Source of the DNA: Neoceratodus forsteri
Taxonomy: Eukaryota > Chordata > Ceratodontiformes > Ceratodontidae
Assembly (NCBI GenBank): GCA_016271365.2
Contig: CM057459.1
Location: 488,759,501-488,823,500, forward strand
Length of the DNA stretch: 64,000 bases
Direction: 5' to 3'
The translations under genes and the position numbers were made by a program. The notes under the pieces were generated by a model, which was not told the origin of the DNA, ran no database searches, and saw nothing but the letters and a program-made list of their open reading frames with translations. This document shows, in pieces, positions 34,399 to 45,348 of this stretch; position 1 is the first letter of the stretch, and the number at the start of each line of letters is the position of its first letter.

Positions 34399-34991
34399 CT
34401 TACATGTTGTACATTATTTATTTGCCTTTTTCATTTTGAGTAAGGATAATAAAGAAGTACTTTAAAGACACAAAGATGTTTTACAGCCTATTCTGTTCTA
34501 TGAAACTAAAATACCAGCTTTTACCTTCTTGTCCTCTTGTCCCAGATGGACGCAGTAGACCTGGCGCTAAGCATGTCTCTACGTAATACATCTCTTGTAG
34601 CGCCCCTTGTCGCACGCCCTCACTTGCTAGAGCAGCTCTTTAATGGTGGCAAACTGGAAGCGCTAATCATGCTATTTCCGGTTTCTCACTGCAGTTTTAA
34701 CACTAAAAAGCATTATAAAGCCTTTAAAAAGGCTTGCCCTGGTTTTCTCAAGGGCTGCAGGAGGTGAAAAGTATGCCCTTAAAAGGCACAAAGGTGTTTT
34801 TAAACTATAGAATAGGGGAAGCACTGGTGGCTATGATCTATAAGCCTCCAGTACCCCCACAATCCCTTGCAAGGCAAACAACATGCTTCAGCTCTAGGGA
34901 GGGTACCCAATATCCACAATCTGCAAAGTAATGCATAAAACAGTTTTTAATACAGTAAAAGTATATATCTAGGATACCATTCACCCAGGCT
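34399..34991 (-). other. 5' leader of the 28.7-35.0 kb LINE
   Basis: This lies between the ORF1 start and the point where DIRS Gag resumes. No coding motif. GC-leaning stretches (GCGCTAAGC, GTAGCGCCCC) could be promoter remnants. It is assigned to the LINE only because of its position between ORF1 and the candidate target duplication. Confidence 0.45.
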
Positions 34992-35288
34992 AAGGCCATG
35001 GATTTTCCTGTAGTGGGTAATTCTCTGTTTGGGGAGCAGACAGAGAATTACATGAAGAAAATGGATGAATACAGGACCATTTACAGGAGTGTTCAGGCCA
35101 AAGAAAGGCAAGCAACTCCTCAAAGGCAGCAGTCCAGGGGCAGTGGCAGACCTTTCCAAAGGCCTTTTTACCAAGCACAGGCCTCTTCTTTTTCACAGAG
35201 GGGGTTCTTTAGAGGGAGAGGCAGAAGGGGGATGAGCAGGCCTGCATCCACCCCTCAGCCTAAAGCCCCTGCCAAGCAGACACCCTGA
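34992..35288 (+). pseudogene. DIRS B ORF1 C-terminal part
   Basis: Reads MDFPVVGNSLFGEQTENYMK, then KKMDEYRTIYRSVQAKERQA. A Gln/Arg/Gly-rich basic tail follows (QQSRGSGRPFQRPFYQ; RGFFRGRGRRG) and ends in a stop at 35288. The GNSLFGEQTE phrase and RG-rich end are typical of vertebrate DIRS Gag and probably bind RNA. RT follows after a short gap. Confidence 0.8.
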
Positions 35289-35299
35289 AGGGTCTGCCC

Positions 35300-36930
35300 G
35301 GGTCGATTCTCCTATACCAGTAGGGGGCAGGCTGGCTTACTTTGTCCAGGACTGGATGTCTCTTACATCAGACAAGTGGGTCCTGGAAATAGTAAGCCTG
35401 GGACTGGTTCTCAGCTTCAAAAAATTTCCCAAAATGAGAGCCAGATCTTTTCCACCTTCAAATATCTCAGAGACCCTTGCCCTAGAGGCAGAGGTTTCTT
35501 CTCTCCTAGCTCTCAGAGCTATATAGAGAGTTCCTACCCTACACTGGGGCAAAGGATTTTACTCCAGGTACTTCCTAACCCCCCAAATTACAGGAGAGTG
35601 GTGACCCATCCTGGACCTAAGATATCCGAACAAACATCTTTTAAAGCCAAAGTTCAAAATGGTAACTCTGGGAATTATCCTTCCCTCTCTAAGGCCAGGG
35701 GACTGGCTAGCCTCCCTGGACCTCAAAGATGCCTACTTTCACATTCCCATCAGGTGCTCCCACAGGAAGTACCTCAGGTTCAAGTTGCCCTCAGGCCACT
35801 ATCACTTCAGAGCAATGCCCTTTGGCCTAACATCAGTCCCAAGGGTCTTCACAAAGTGCCTGGCAGTAGTTGTTGCCTTCCTAAGAAGATGAAAGATTTC
35901 CATTTTCCCATACTTGGACGACTGGCGCATAGTAGGTCAGTCTCCAGACCAAGTCAAGTCACACCTGCAAGTGACCCAGCAAGTGCTCACTTCTTTAGGA
36001 TTCCTTCTCAACCTACCAAAGTCAGTTTTCGAACCAGTGCAGCTCCTCACCTTCATAGGTGCAGAACTTGATACGATAAAAGCAAGAGCCTTCCTTCCCT
36101 TGGACAAGGCAAGAACCCTTATGGAACTGACCTCTTCATTCAGCCTTCACGTGTCTCAACTAGCAAGGCATTTCTTTCAGCTACTGGGCCACATGGTAGC
36201 TTCCACAGCAGTGGTCCAAGGAGCAAGATTCCAAATGAGGGACATTCAGTTCCACTTAAGAGCTTTTTGGTCCCAAAGAAAGGATTCCCTTACCAAACTA
36301 ATTCCAGTGACTCGGACCCTGATCCAAGCCTTGCAATGGTGGCGGGATCAGGACAATTTGAGGCAAGGGGTTCCATTTGTCAGTCAGTCTCCTTCAGTGG
36401 TCCTCACCACAGATGCTTCCCTGCTGGGCTGGGGAGCCCATTTGGGGGATCTTACCACCCAGGGACTGTGGTCGCCTCAGGAATCTTTGCTTAACATCAA
36501 TCTCTTGGAACTCAGAGCAGTGTTTCTGGCACTGCAAGCTTTTTCCAAATCTATGCAGAACAAGGTGGTTCAGGTCAGAACATACAACACCACCACCATG
36601 TAGTACATAGACAAGCAAGGAAGCACTCGGTCTACAGCCTTGTGCACAGAAGCAATAAAGTTGTGGTCCCTGGCCTATTCTCTGCAAACCTCTCTGATAG
36701 CAGTTCACCTCCCAGGGAAGGACAATGTCCTAGCAGATGCACTGAGCAGAATATCCCAGGGCCATCATGAATGGGCCCTAGATCCCCTGGTGTTGGAAGT
36801 GATTTTCTCAAGATGGGGCACTCCAGAGATAGATCTGTTTGCAGCCCCAGACAATCACCAACTTCATCTCTTTTGTTGCAGACCCCCAGTCTTGGGCTCA
36901 GTCCCCCTGAATGCTCTGATTCTGAACTAG
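35300..36930 (+). pseudogene. DIRS B reverse transcriptase and RNase H
   Basis: RT motifs: LASLDLKDAYFHIPI and HYHFRAMPFGLTSVPRVFTK (35659-35892), a TGA that splits the frame at about 35890, then PYLDDWRIV with the catalytic YLDD. RNase H begins VLTTDASLLGWGAHLG (first Asp present) and LLELRAVFLALQAFSK (Glu present). The next motif reads VRTYNTTTM then a TAG stop near 36601. Family members have Asp where Tyr stands and Trp where the stop stands. LADALSRI and EIDLFAAPDN follow within 36640-36930. The first third (35300-35650) has many stops. Confidence 0.9.
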
Positions 36931-36989
36931 GAAGGGAAATTTCTGTATGCTTTCCCCCCCTTCCCTCTCCTGTTCAGAGTGTTAGTCAA

Positions 36990-38226
36990 GATAAGGTCAC
37001 AACCATGAAAGGTGATTCTGATTGCTCCAGTCTGGGCCAGGCAGCCATGGTATCCCTTATTGCTGTAACTAGCAGTCCATCTTCCCCTGTCTCTTCCCAG
37101 GAATTACAACCTGTTAACATCCTCTCAGGGGAGGATTTGGTACTCGAATCTTCAGTCTCTCAATCTCAAGACTTGGCTCTTGAAGAGTTAGAGTTTGCAG
37201 ATCTGCATCTTTCCCAAGGGGTTCTGGATATCCTTAAGGCTTCTCAAAAGCCTTCCACCAGAAAGACTTACAACTCCAAATGGAAAAGATTCAGCATCTG
37301 GTGTTCTAAGAAGAATATTTTTCCAGATTCTGCTGGATTGCCTATGGTTCTGGATTATATAGTCCCTCTTAATGGCCTAGGTCTCAGACCAGCTACCCTT
37401 AAGGTACACTTGGCAGCTGTTTCTGCTTTCCTATTTGTAGGCAAGTCTTCCTCTCTGTCATCCCATCCTGTATTTTGTAAGTTTTTCAAGGGATTGCTGC
37501 ACACCAATCCCCCCTTTAGGGATCCTGCTCCTGCTTAGGACCTTAATGTTTGCATTGCTCAGCTTATGCAACCCCCTTTTGAGCCTTTGTCCTCAGCAGA
37601 GCTTACGTACTTGACTTGGAAAACTGTTTTTGGTAGCCATTACTTCCGCCAGGCATATCAGTGAATTGCAAGCCCTGTCAGTGGAATCTGATTTCATCTC
37701 TTTTCACAGAGATAAAGTGGTCCTTAGAACTAACAGAAAGTTCTTGCCTAAAGTGGTTTCAGATTTCCACCTCAACCAGTCTATATCTCTCCCTGTTTTC
37801 TTCACTGATCATTCTTCCTCGGGAGAGAGGAGGCTACACAGTTTGGATGTTAAAAGAGCCCTTAGCTACTACATAGAGTCTACCAAGGGTCACAGGTTTG
37901 AATCCCTCCAGTTGTTCCTCACTTATGAAGAAGTTGGTAAGGGCAAACCTGCCACTAAGAGGTCTATTGCCAGGTGGATTATTTCTTGTATACAATTCTG
38001 CTATGAAAAACTGGGTAGAACTCCACCCTCAGGCCTGAGGACTCATTCCACAAGAGGTACAGCTGCTTCCCTGGCTGCTGCGTGGGATATTCCTCTTTTA
38101 GAAATTTGTCAAACAGCCACCTGGAAAACAGTCCATACTTTCACCAAGCATTACTCTCTGGATATCCAGGCTAGGAGTGATGCTCAGTTTGGCACAGCAA
38201 TACTTCAGAGCCTGTTTCCAAAGTAG
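36990..38226 (+). pseudogene. DIRS B tyrosine recombinase
   Basis: The N-terminal SAM-like DNA-binding part includes SQKPSTRKTYNSKWKRFSIW near 37250-37310. An in-frame TAG lies at about 37537. The catalytic part (37630-38226) reads ITSARHISELQALSV, then LRTHSTRGTAASLAA (His-x-x-Arg present) and ATWKTVHTFTKHYSLD (Trp and nucleophile Tyr present). At box I the usual Arg before Ile-Ser-Glu-Leu is His. The codon CAT is one CpG transition from CGT. In DIRS this enzyme joins circular DNA to the target without duplication. Confidence 0.9.
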
Positions 38227-38263
38227 GTTCAGTCCCTCCTCCATGGAGGTACTGCTTGGTAGT

Positions 38264-38364
38264 CTGCAATTGTCAGAATACAGCAAGACTTCATGTTGTT
38301 TGAAGGAAAAATTACTCACCTTAGTAATTATGTTTCTTCTAGTGGAGTCTTGCTGTATTCTGAC
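38264..38364 (+). repeat. DIRS B internal complementary region
   Basis: The first half (38264-38304, starting CTGCAATTGTCAGAATACAG) is complementary to the left terminus (26503-26543) with about two mismatches in 41. The second half (38312-38364, starting TTACTCACCTTAGTAATTAT) is complementary to the right terminus (about 38757-38809). Side-by-side copies of both end sequences are the defining feature of DIRS elements. They are thought to let the incomplete linear cDNA be closed into a circle. Confidence 0.9.
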
Positions 38365-38578
38365 CTCTCCCTCTGCCTCCCCTGTCAGAACCTAGTTTTT
38401 GGGATGTGGGTGGGCAGGAGCAGTGTTGGCACCCTAGAGGTATCCTTTTTACACCCTGATTTTTGGTTTGGGTGGAATGTTGTATTATGGATGTGTTTTT
38501 GTTTTGGGTTTCCTGACTTGAGTCTTCCTTTGAGAACCAAAAACATTATATATTTGCCAGTTGGCTAGTAAAAATTTT

Positions 38579-38815
38579 ACAGTTTCCACACAGAACACCT
38601 AGTGAGTTTTTACTCGTGAAGATCTGAAAATTGCAGTTCAAATAATAACAGGCAGAAGCATCAACCGAGCTTGTGATGAACATTCTATGCAAGGCATAGA
38701 AAAGTTAACCCTATGTTCTCCTGGGCAGTTGAAAGACAGGACCTAACTGCAATTGTCAGAATACAGCAAGACTCCACTAGAAGAAACATAATTACTAAGG
38801 TGAGTATTTTTTTCT
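38579..38815 (-). repeat. DIRS B right inverted terminal repeat
   Basis: Inverted copy of the left ITR, including CTATGCAAGGCATAGAAAAG (near 38685) and CAGGACCTAACTGCAATTGT (near 38738). It extends further outward than the left ITR (ACTCCACTAGAAGAAACAT, then AATTACTAAGGTGAGTA), as DIRS right ends do. That extension is copied in the internal complementary region. Confidence 0.9.
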
Positions 38816-39816
38816 TCTTCCCCCTTGCTTTCCTAAGTATTAAGTAATCTTACAAACCATAGTCCATACTAAACAAGAGTTTTTTTTTGTGATCTAGGTT
38901 CTGGGCTGGCAAAATAAAATAAAAAAAATCCACATCAGAAAACACCACCATAAGGGCTCGGCAGGGGCCGCTTTGTCTGTCTGAGGGGTTGCTTGCCTCT
39001 TTGGGTTGAGGGCTCTTACTCTCAGCAAGTGGACTGATAGGGGCAGTGGCTAGGCAGCCTAAGGGGATTGTGTTGATGGGACAGTGGAAGAAAATAAAAA
39101 ACAACACAGAACAGGGCTGCATTGACAGGTGCCATTGTCAGCTGCTGTCTGGGCAGGCTCCAACCTCTCAGGGCTGAGTGAGGGAGTATTTTGTCAAGTG
39201 TTTGACTCAGTAATGACTCAGGGCAGAATCAATAAACATTTAGAGACAGATTTGGGGGGGAAAAGCCCCTTGCAGGAACATTTCTTGTATACATCAACAA
39301 ACTGAAATAACAGTGTTGTATTGAGGACCTCAGTGTCTGTTGGGCTATCAACAGGTGCTGGATACCCTTACACTTTCACTGTCAGGGAACATAATCATTC
39401 AGAAAAAAAATAACTTATAAAATATTAAACAGATAAAAGGTCTACCAGTATCGACTACCTGAGTGGCCTCTGAGCAAGTGCTGGAGGGGCCATTGAGCTG
39501 AAGAGGGGACGAGGGGTGATTTTGTCCTACCTTTGAGGGAGAAGGGGGTGGGACAGAAAAAAACATTTATTGAACAAAAAAGGCAGGCCCCTGCCATTGC
39601 AGGTGACAGGAATATTTGTTGTTAAAAAAATCAAAACTCAGATAACATTGTTGTATTGAGGAGCTCGGTGTCTGCTGGGCTATCAGCAAGTGCTGCAGGT
39701 GCCGAGCTAGCGGAGTACCAGTTTTACCAGGGTAGAGAAGAAAAAACGTGACCTTTTCAGTTTTACTATTTTCTTATTCCTGTAACTCAACATTACAAGG
39801 GTATATCTATACAGCT
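38816..39816. other. hAT 5' flank, no gene; two diverged direct repeats
   Basis: No coding motif. Two related blocks of about 100 bp lie at about 39262-39362 and 39583-39692. Both contain TGTTGTATTGAGGA, then CTGGGCTATCA or TTGGGCTATCA. They sit just upstream of the hAT start codon and could be promoter or subterminal repeats of that element. Confidence 0.5.
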
Positions 39817-41387
39817 ATGTCTCTGAAGAGAAAATTGTCTGGTGCAGAGTTTTGCAAGGCCAGATCACAATGATTATTGGAACAGTCTGCGCATAGTAGC
39901 AGAACAATATCTGATTTCTTCAAAAGTGAAACTTCATGCCCAACTGTTGAGCAGCAAGTGCAACCTAGACTATCTGAGTCACTTTCAAGGGGAGAAAGGG
40001 AACAATATGAAACAGTTACTAAACAACAGCAACCCATATTGCCCTCCTGCTCTGAGGACAGATGTGAAAGAAGAATTGCTCTTCTGAAAGTGCTGCAACC
40101 CTCTAGTGAGCAACAAAGCACGGCAGGTGTAGTACAATCTCCATCACCTATGCAGTCATCATTGTCCATTTCCACTGAGCATATTGAAAGCATTGAATGT
40201 CAGTCTGCAGACTCTGATTCATCATCTGTGACCAACACCAGCCAAGATTTACCTGACTGTTGGACAGCTGATCAGGGCAAGTATTCCAAGAATGCACACA
40301 AGTGGTTGTTCATCCACAACAAAAAGCTCGGCTGCACAAACTGCAAGGAAGTAAACCTGGTTTCTGATGTCTCATTTGCCAAGGAATGGGCTCCTGGTGA
40401 AATCTCACCATATGTCACAGACAAAGCAAGCCAGCTACACTCGCTCTGAAAGAAAGTTTCAAAACATAAGAAGTCACCAGGACACCAAAATGCTGATGAA
40501 CTCTTAAGGAAACATGATGAAAATGTTATTGAGAAGGCTGTTGAAAGGTTGACAAATGAACATTTGGAAGCTATTGCATGAGTCATGAGAACAGCATAGT
40601 ATGTAGCCAAGAAGAACTACCCATTTACGGACCATCTGAAACTGCTTGAGCTCCAAATACTAAACATAGCTTCTGTTGTCTCATATCTGCAGTGTAACGT
40701 AACCTGTTCTGAAATGAGTGACACAATTTATAAAGAAATGAAGAGGAACCTAATGAGATACATAGTACAGACCCAGTGTCCTGTATCAGTTTTGGTTGAT
40801 GAAAGTACAACGGTCAACAACAAATCAACTTTGATCATTTACATACATGCACACATGGAAAAGGAATCAACTCATATTATGTTTTTCCTTCAATTGGTAG
40901 TTGTCTGACACAACTGCACTGGGAATTCATGGTGCACTCTTATCCTTATTGTCACAATGTGGCTTAGAAGACGAAGAGCTAAGGAAGTGTGGGTGTGTCT
41001 CGCATGTGATGGTGCGAGTGTGATGCTCAGAAAGAGAGGGGGCCTTGGAGCATTGCTATGCCTCAAATATCCAAATCTCTTTGTGTGGCACTGCCTCAAT
41101 CATTGATTGGAACTTTCAGTTGCTGATGCCGTTGACTGCTGCAATGCTGTGAATCACTTCAAGATAAAAAGAGTAGGGGAATTTTTTGGGGAAATAAGAA
41201 AAATTATAATTATTTTTCTATTCATAACTTTACTACATCTTCCTTTTAGCTTTCTTTACATATCCTGTTCTTAGAAAGATCTCTATGTCTTGTTTTTCGC
41301 CAGTTCTTATGTTCACTTCATAAGTTCTCTCTTCTTTTTTGTTTTATTATTTTGATCCATAAAATAAATATATATACTGTGTGCATA

Positions 41388-41407
41388 TATATATATATAT
41401 ATATATC
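41388..41407. repeat. (AT)n microsatellite
   Basis: Ten AT units within the Tx1 LINE 3' UTR. Confidence 0.9.
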
Positions 41408-41482
41408 TTGCCACTCTCATCTTTATCCAATGCATGCTTTTTTTTCTTCTTTTTTTTCTCATAATAAATTGGTACACACTGT

Positions 41483-43732
41483 TCACAACTGACCCATCTT
41501 CTTCTTTGAATTTCTTTTCTTATCAGCTTCATAAACTTGTCTTAAAGAGATCTGTACATTTTTTTGAAATACTTCTTTATAGACATAGCTTTGCTGTAAT
41601 ACCCATTTACATCTTGACTGCCATATGTAGTACTTAATTATAGCAAAAATTACTTGTAGAGTTTTTGCTGAAAAAGAGTCCCAACATGAAGAATATACTA
41701 AGAATATCAGTTCTACATATGTTAATGATGTCAGCCATGGTATTTTCCAGATACAAATTACTTCATCCCGTAGCTGTTGTACATATGTACACTCCAAGAA
41801 AAGATGTTCCTGTGTCTCCAATGTACCTTGACATGTATCCTTTGGACAAAATCTTTCTTCTCTAGATTTATATTTATTGTTGTTTTTCATATTTAATTTT
41901 CTTTGGATGGTCAACCAAAGTAAATCCCAAGCAAAATCAGGTACTCTTTCATTTGTCAGTTGTGATATAACAATATTCGCTCCTCCCACTGGACAATTTG
42001 GTAGAATTACCACCTCTTGACAAATTGATTTCATGAGTATATCATATGCCCCTTGTTTAGAAGCTGCCATAACTTGGTTACAAGGAACTTTCCATTTTAT
42101 TAATTTCTGAAATATTGGTTTAACATATGTTGGTATTATATTTACTCTGGATAATAACCTACTCTTCCCCTGCACTCATGCATTTGCACAAATATTTACC
42201 CATTCAGATATACTCTTCTGCCATACCTTATTCTTCTGACCCTGCCAGCTTATTATATTAACATATAAAAATAAACTGTAATAAAAGGCCACAGGATTAA
42301 CCATCCCTATTCCTCCTTCCTTAATGGGCCAATATGTAACATCCCTCTTGATTGGGTTCAGGCGACTCTCCCAAAAAGCTCTAAAAATACTGTACAGTCT
42401 AGTTTCTAACTGTAGTGGAGGTGGAAATATAACACTAATATATAAGAATATAGGTATCAACAAAGTTTTTATCGATAATATTCTTTTCCTTTTTGAAATT
42501 TGCCGATTAGCCCAATATTTAGATAAATTATCTGCCATACCTTTTTTTTTCTCAATTCAAAAGGGCTAAATCTCCAGGTCCAAACTATACCCCCAAAATA
42601 GGGATGGGATTCTGTGATAATCTTATTATAGCATATGACGTGTGTGTCAATACCATTCCTGCCAACTTTAAACCTATACTTTTATCTTTATTAATATGAG
42701 ATCCTGAGACCTCTGAGTATTCTTCCAACTGTTTTACTATTTCTCCTTCTTCAGTTGTTTTCTTAATAACCGAAACAATGTAATCTTCATATCCCGATAT
42801 GGATACTGGGGCTTTATCCACTGTTAACTGAATAGCCTCTATCTTACTATCCATTTGCATTGTTCTTAATACAGGGTTGGTACAGTATACATAAAGTAAG
42901 GGGCTAAGGGGGCACCCCTATCGTATCCCTTTTTGTATCTGTACTGTTTGTCCTGCCCACAAATTTACCCTAGAAATTACACTTGATGACTTATATAAGC
43001 TCTTAATCCACTTGACAAATGCTTCTGGCATCCCAAAAAAATTCAAGATTTTGGACAGATAACTGTGGACTATAGAATCAAAGGCTTTCTGCTTATCCAG
43101 GCTCAGCAAAAACCCTTCAACTGTATCAGTTTGAGTTTTTTGAAACAGTTCCCTCAACATAATTAAATTATCATTTATTCCACGTTTTCCTATTGAACAT
43201 GTTGGAGTCATACTTATTAAAGTCCCAGATACCTGGCCTAACCATTTAGCCAAAATTTTCCAAAAAATTTTAAAATCCATATTCATAATGCAGATAGGCC
43301 TCCAATTCTTCAAAAATTCTTTAGCACCTTTTTTATATAAAAAGATCAACTCGGCAATGGGCAAGTTATCTTATATCCACTCAGACTGTAATAATTCATT
43401 AAACATCTGAGTCAACTCTGGTAGTAACTGAACCATATAATGCCCATAAAATTCTGGGGTCAAGCCATCGACCCCTGGAGCAGTACCTTTTGCCAAGGAA
43501 GAAATCACTGTCTATACCTCCAGTTGTGATACTGGTGTTATTAGTGCCTTCTTTTGCTGTTCTGACAACTTTGGAAGCTGAATTTGAGATAAATAATTTT
43601 CCAGATCTTTACTTCTGGGGATGTACCTAAGGTATCCGTAACATACTGATTTACTATTTCCAAAATACTTTTCTTAGTACTTTGTATATTCCCCTCTATA
43701 TCTCTTAATTGTGTTATTGTTTTATTCCCCAC
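41483..43732 (-). pseudogene. Tx1 ORF2: reverse transcriptase and C-terminal domain
   Basis: RT blocks are LIFLYKKGAKEFLKNWRPIC, NLIMLRELFQKTQTD, GFLLSLDKQKAFDSIVHSYL and AGQTVQIQKGIR (43364-42918). The catalytic site reads SGYEDYIVSVI (42860-42585), where Tx1/L1 enzymes have YADD, so both Asp positions are disturbed. The C-terminal part includes SIKTLLIPIFLY, IFRAFWESRLNPIKRDVTYW and KEGGIGMVNP (42538-42176), then FCPKDTCQGTLETQEHLFLE followed by CTYVQQL (42175-41483), a Cys/His motif seen near the end of Tx1/L1 ORF2. Confidence 0.8.
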
Positions 43733-44001
43733 TCTCTCTTTTTGCTATCTATATAGTGGTCAGGAGTTTGTTTATTACCCTCAGTTCCAAATCTTAACTT
43801 CTGCTGCAGGGTTTTTGCTCTATTATATTGTAACTTGTACATTTGTTTTTTTATAAGCAAGATTTGATTAATATAATCTATTCCTAAAGTTTCTATTCTA
43901 AATATTAAGGAGTGAAGTTGTTTCTTAAATTTAAATAATTCACATAGAGATGTGTGTTTTGTTTACCAGACAATTTCTGAAATAATGTTTTAAAGTTCTT
44001 T

Positions 44002-44772
44002 TTAAGAATCTTCCCACCAGTCAGCATACGAATCATAGATGCATATAACTGATTTCCTCACAGACCATAACTGTTCCCATTTCATATTTATGTAACTTTC
44101 CTCCATTAGTTTAGCATTTAGTCTCCAGGGACTTTTCCCACAGGGTGTTCTAGTACCCCAACTTATCACAATTTCTACAGCCCTATAGTCAGAGAAAGCC
44201 ATATCCCACACCTTCCCTCTTATTACTTCTACAAAACTTGAAATAAAAATGAAGTCAATTCTAGTGGAGTGAGACCCTCTAATACAAGTGAATCCTCCCT
44301 GCTTCTGTATCACCCTGTAAGAATCCTTTAAATTTGATGTAGAAATAATCTCCTTCAAAGCATTGCTATCACAATAGATTTTATTTGTGTTAAATCCTCT
44401 ATCTTTTTTCATCATACTATATTTAAAGTCTCCTCCCCAAATAATTATTCTTGCAGTGTGTAAATAGGGTTGAATTTTTAAAAAAATAAATCTATCCTGT
44501 TTGTCTTACCCTGAGGTGCATACATGTTTATCAATCTAAATCTTGTTTGACCATATTGAATATCTATAAGTAAGGCCCAACCAAATTCTATCTCTAACAG
44601 TTTGGTTACTTTTAAGTCTGGATTTAGAAATAGAACACCCAACCCATCGCATGGATCCAGTCCTTGTAACCAGAAGGAAACTCTCTTCTCTCATAACCTA
44701 GTAGCTTGGACAATCACATATAAAGATTTAAGCCTTGTGTCTTGTATGCATATAATATCCACCCTATTTATT
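44002..44772 (-). pseudogene. Tx1 ORF2 endonuclease, C-terminal part
   Basis: Minus strand: VDIICIQDTRLKSLYV (the L1-type ETH glutamate position is Asp here) near 44765-44710, then FGWALLIDIQYGQTRFRLIN with MYAPQG near 44590-44520. RIDFIFISS and FSDYRAVEIVIS (SDH reads SDY) lie in 44415-44002. The N-terminal strand of the same domain lies beyond the nested LINE at about 48 kb. Confidence 0.75.
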
Positions 44773-45348
44773 TTATTCTATTTATTTATTTAATTTTGGT
44801 GACCGAGTAGGCCCACTGGGCCCCGAAGGTCCCTTTTTGAGGGGTGACCCGGGATAACAGTGCATTTCTAATACAGAGAAATCATGGTTGCAGTGTTATA
44901 CAGGCATTGTTTTGCAGTTTGCTTACATGGTTATAATCATGATACAGTCTTGTTTACAATGCAGCTAGACCTAGTATTAAGCATGGCAAGTTGTTGAGAG
45001 TTATTGGCAGGAGAGAGATACCATGCCAGGGATGGAGGATGGGGTTTTAGGGAACTTGGGCCCCTTGTTGTTGGGAGAGGTTTCTCCATTTACTCGCATT
45101 TTTTGACAGAGGGGGGTGCTTTTTTGAGCAGAGGGTAGTGGTAGCATAGGCAGTTATGTGCCATGGCAGAGGCACGTGCTCATAGCAATCATATGTGCTT
45201 TTAGTCTGGTGCAGAAGTTCATGAGTGAGGAGGCCTCCTGCACTGGAGATGGGAGGTTGATCCATAGGTTGGGGGCTAGGGAGGAGAAAGATCTGCCCCC
45301 TGAATTTGTTCTTACTGTGGGGACTACTGTGGGGACTGTGAGTGGCCT

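Larger units (their letters stand above)
28658..34991 (-). mobile_element. CR1-like LINE inserted in DIRS B
   Basis: A minus-strand LINE with ORF1 (34398-33370) and ORF2 (endonuclease about 33300-30793, RT 30391-29341, C-terminus 29328-28705). It is flanked by AAGGCCAT at 28650-28657 and again at 34992-34999, a candidate 8-bp target duplication. Removing the insertion at this point rejoins DIRS Gag in frame (GEKKAMDFPVVGN). About 550 bp of 5' leader (34.4-34.99 kb) is present, so the copy is close to full length. It is split by a TIR element at 31447-33240. Confidence 0.8.
26503..38815 (+). mobile_element. DIRS-like retrotransposon B with ITRs and internal complementary region
   Basis: The left inverted terminal repeat (about 26503-26865) and right ITR (about 38579-38807, ending near 38815) are complementary over more than 130 bp. 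Between them, on the plus strand, lie Gag-like ORF1 (27060-28650, then 34992-35288), RT and RNase H (35300-36930), a tyrosine recombinase (about 36990-38226) and an internal complementary region (38264-38364). This is the full set of parts of a DIRS element. Inserted LINEs account for about 6.5 kb. Stops, frameshifts and substituted catalytic residues make it defective. Confidence 0.9.
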
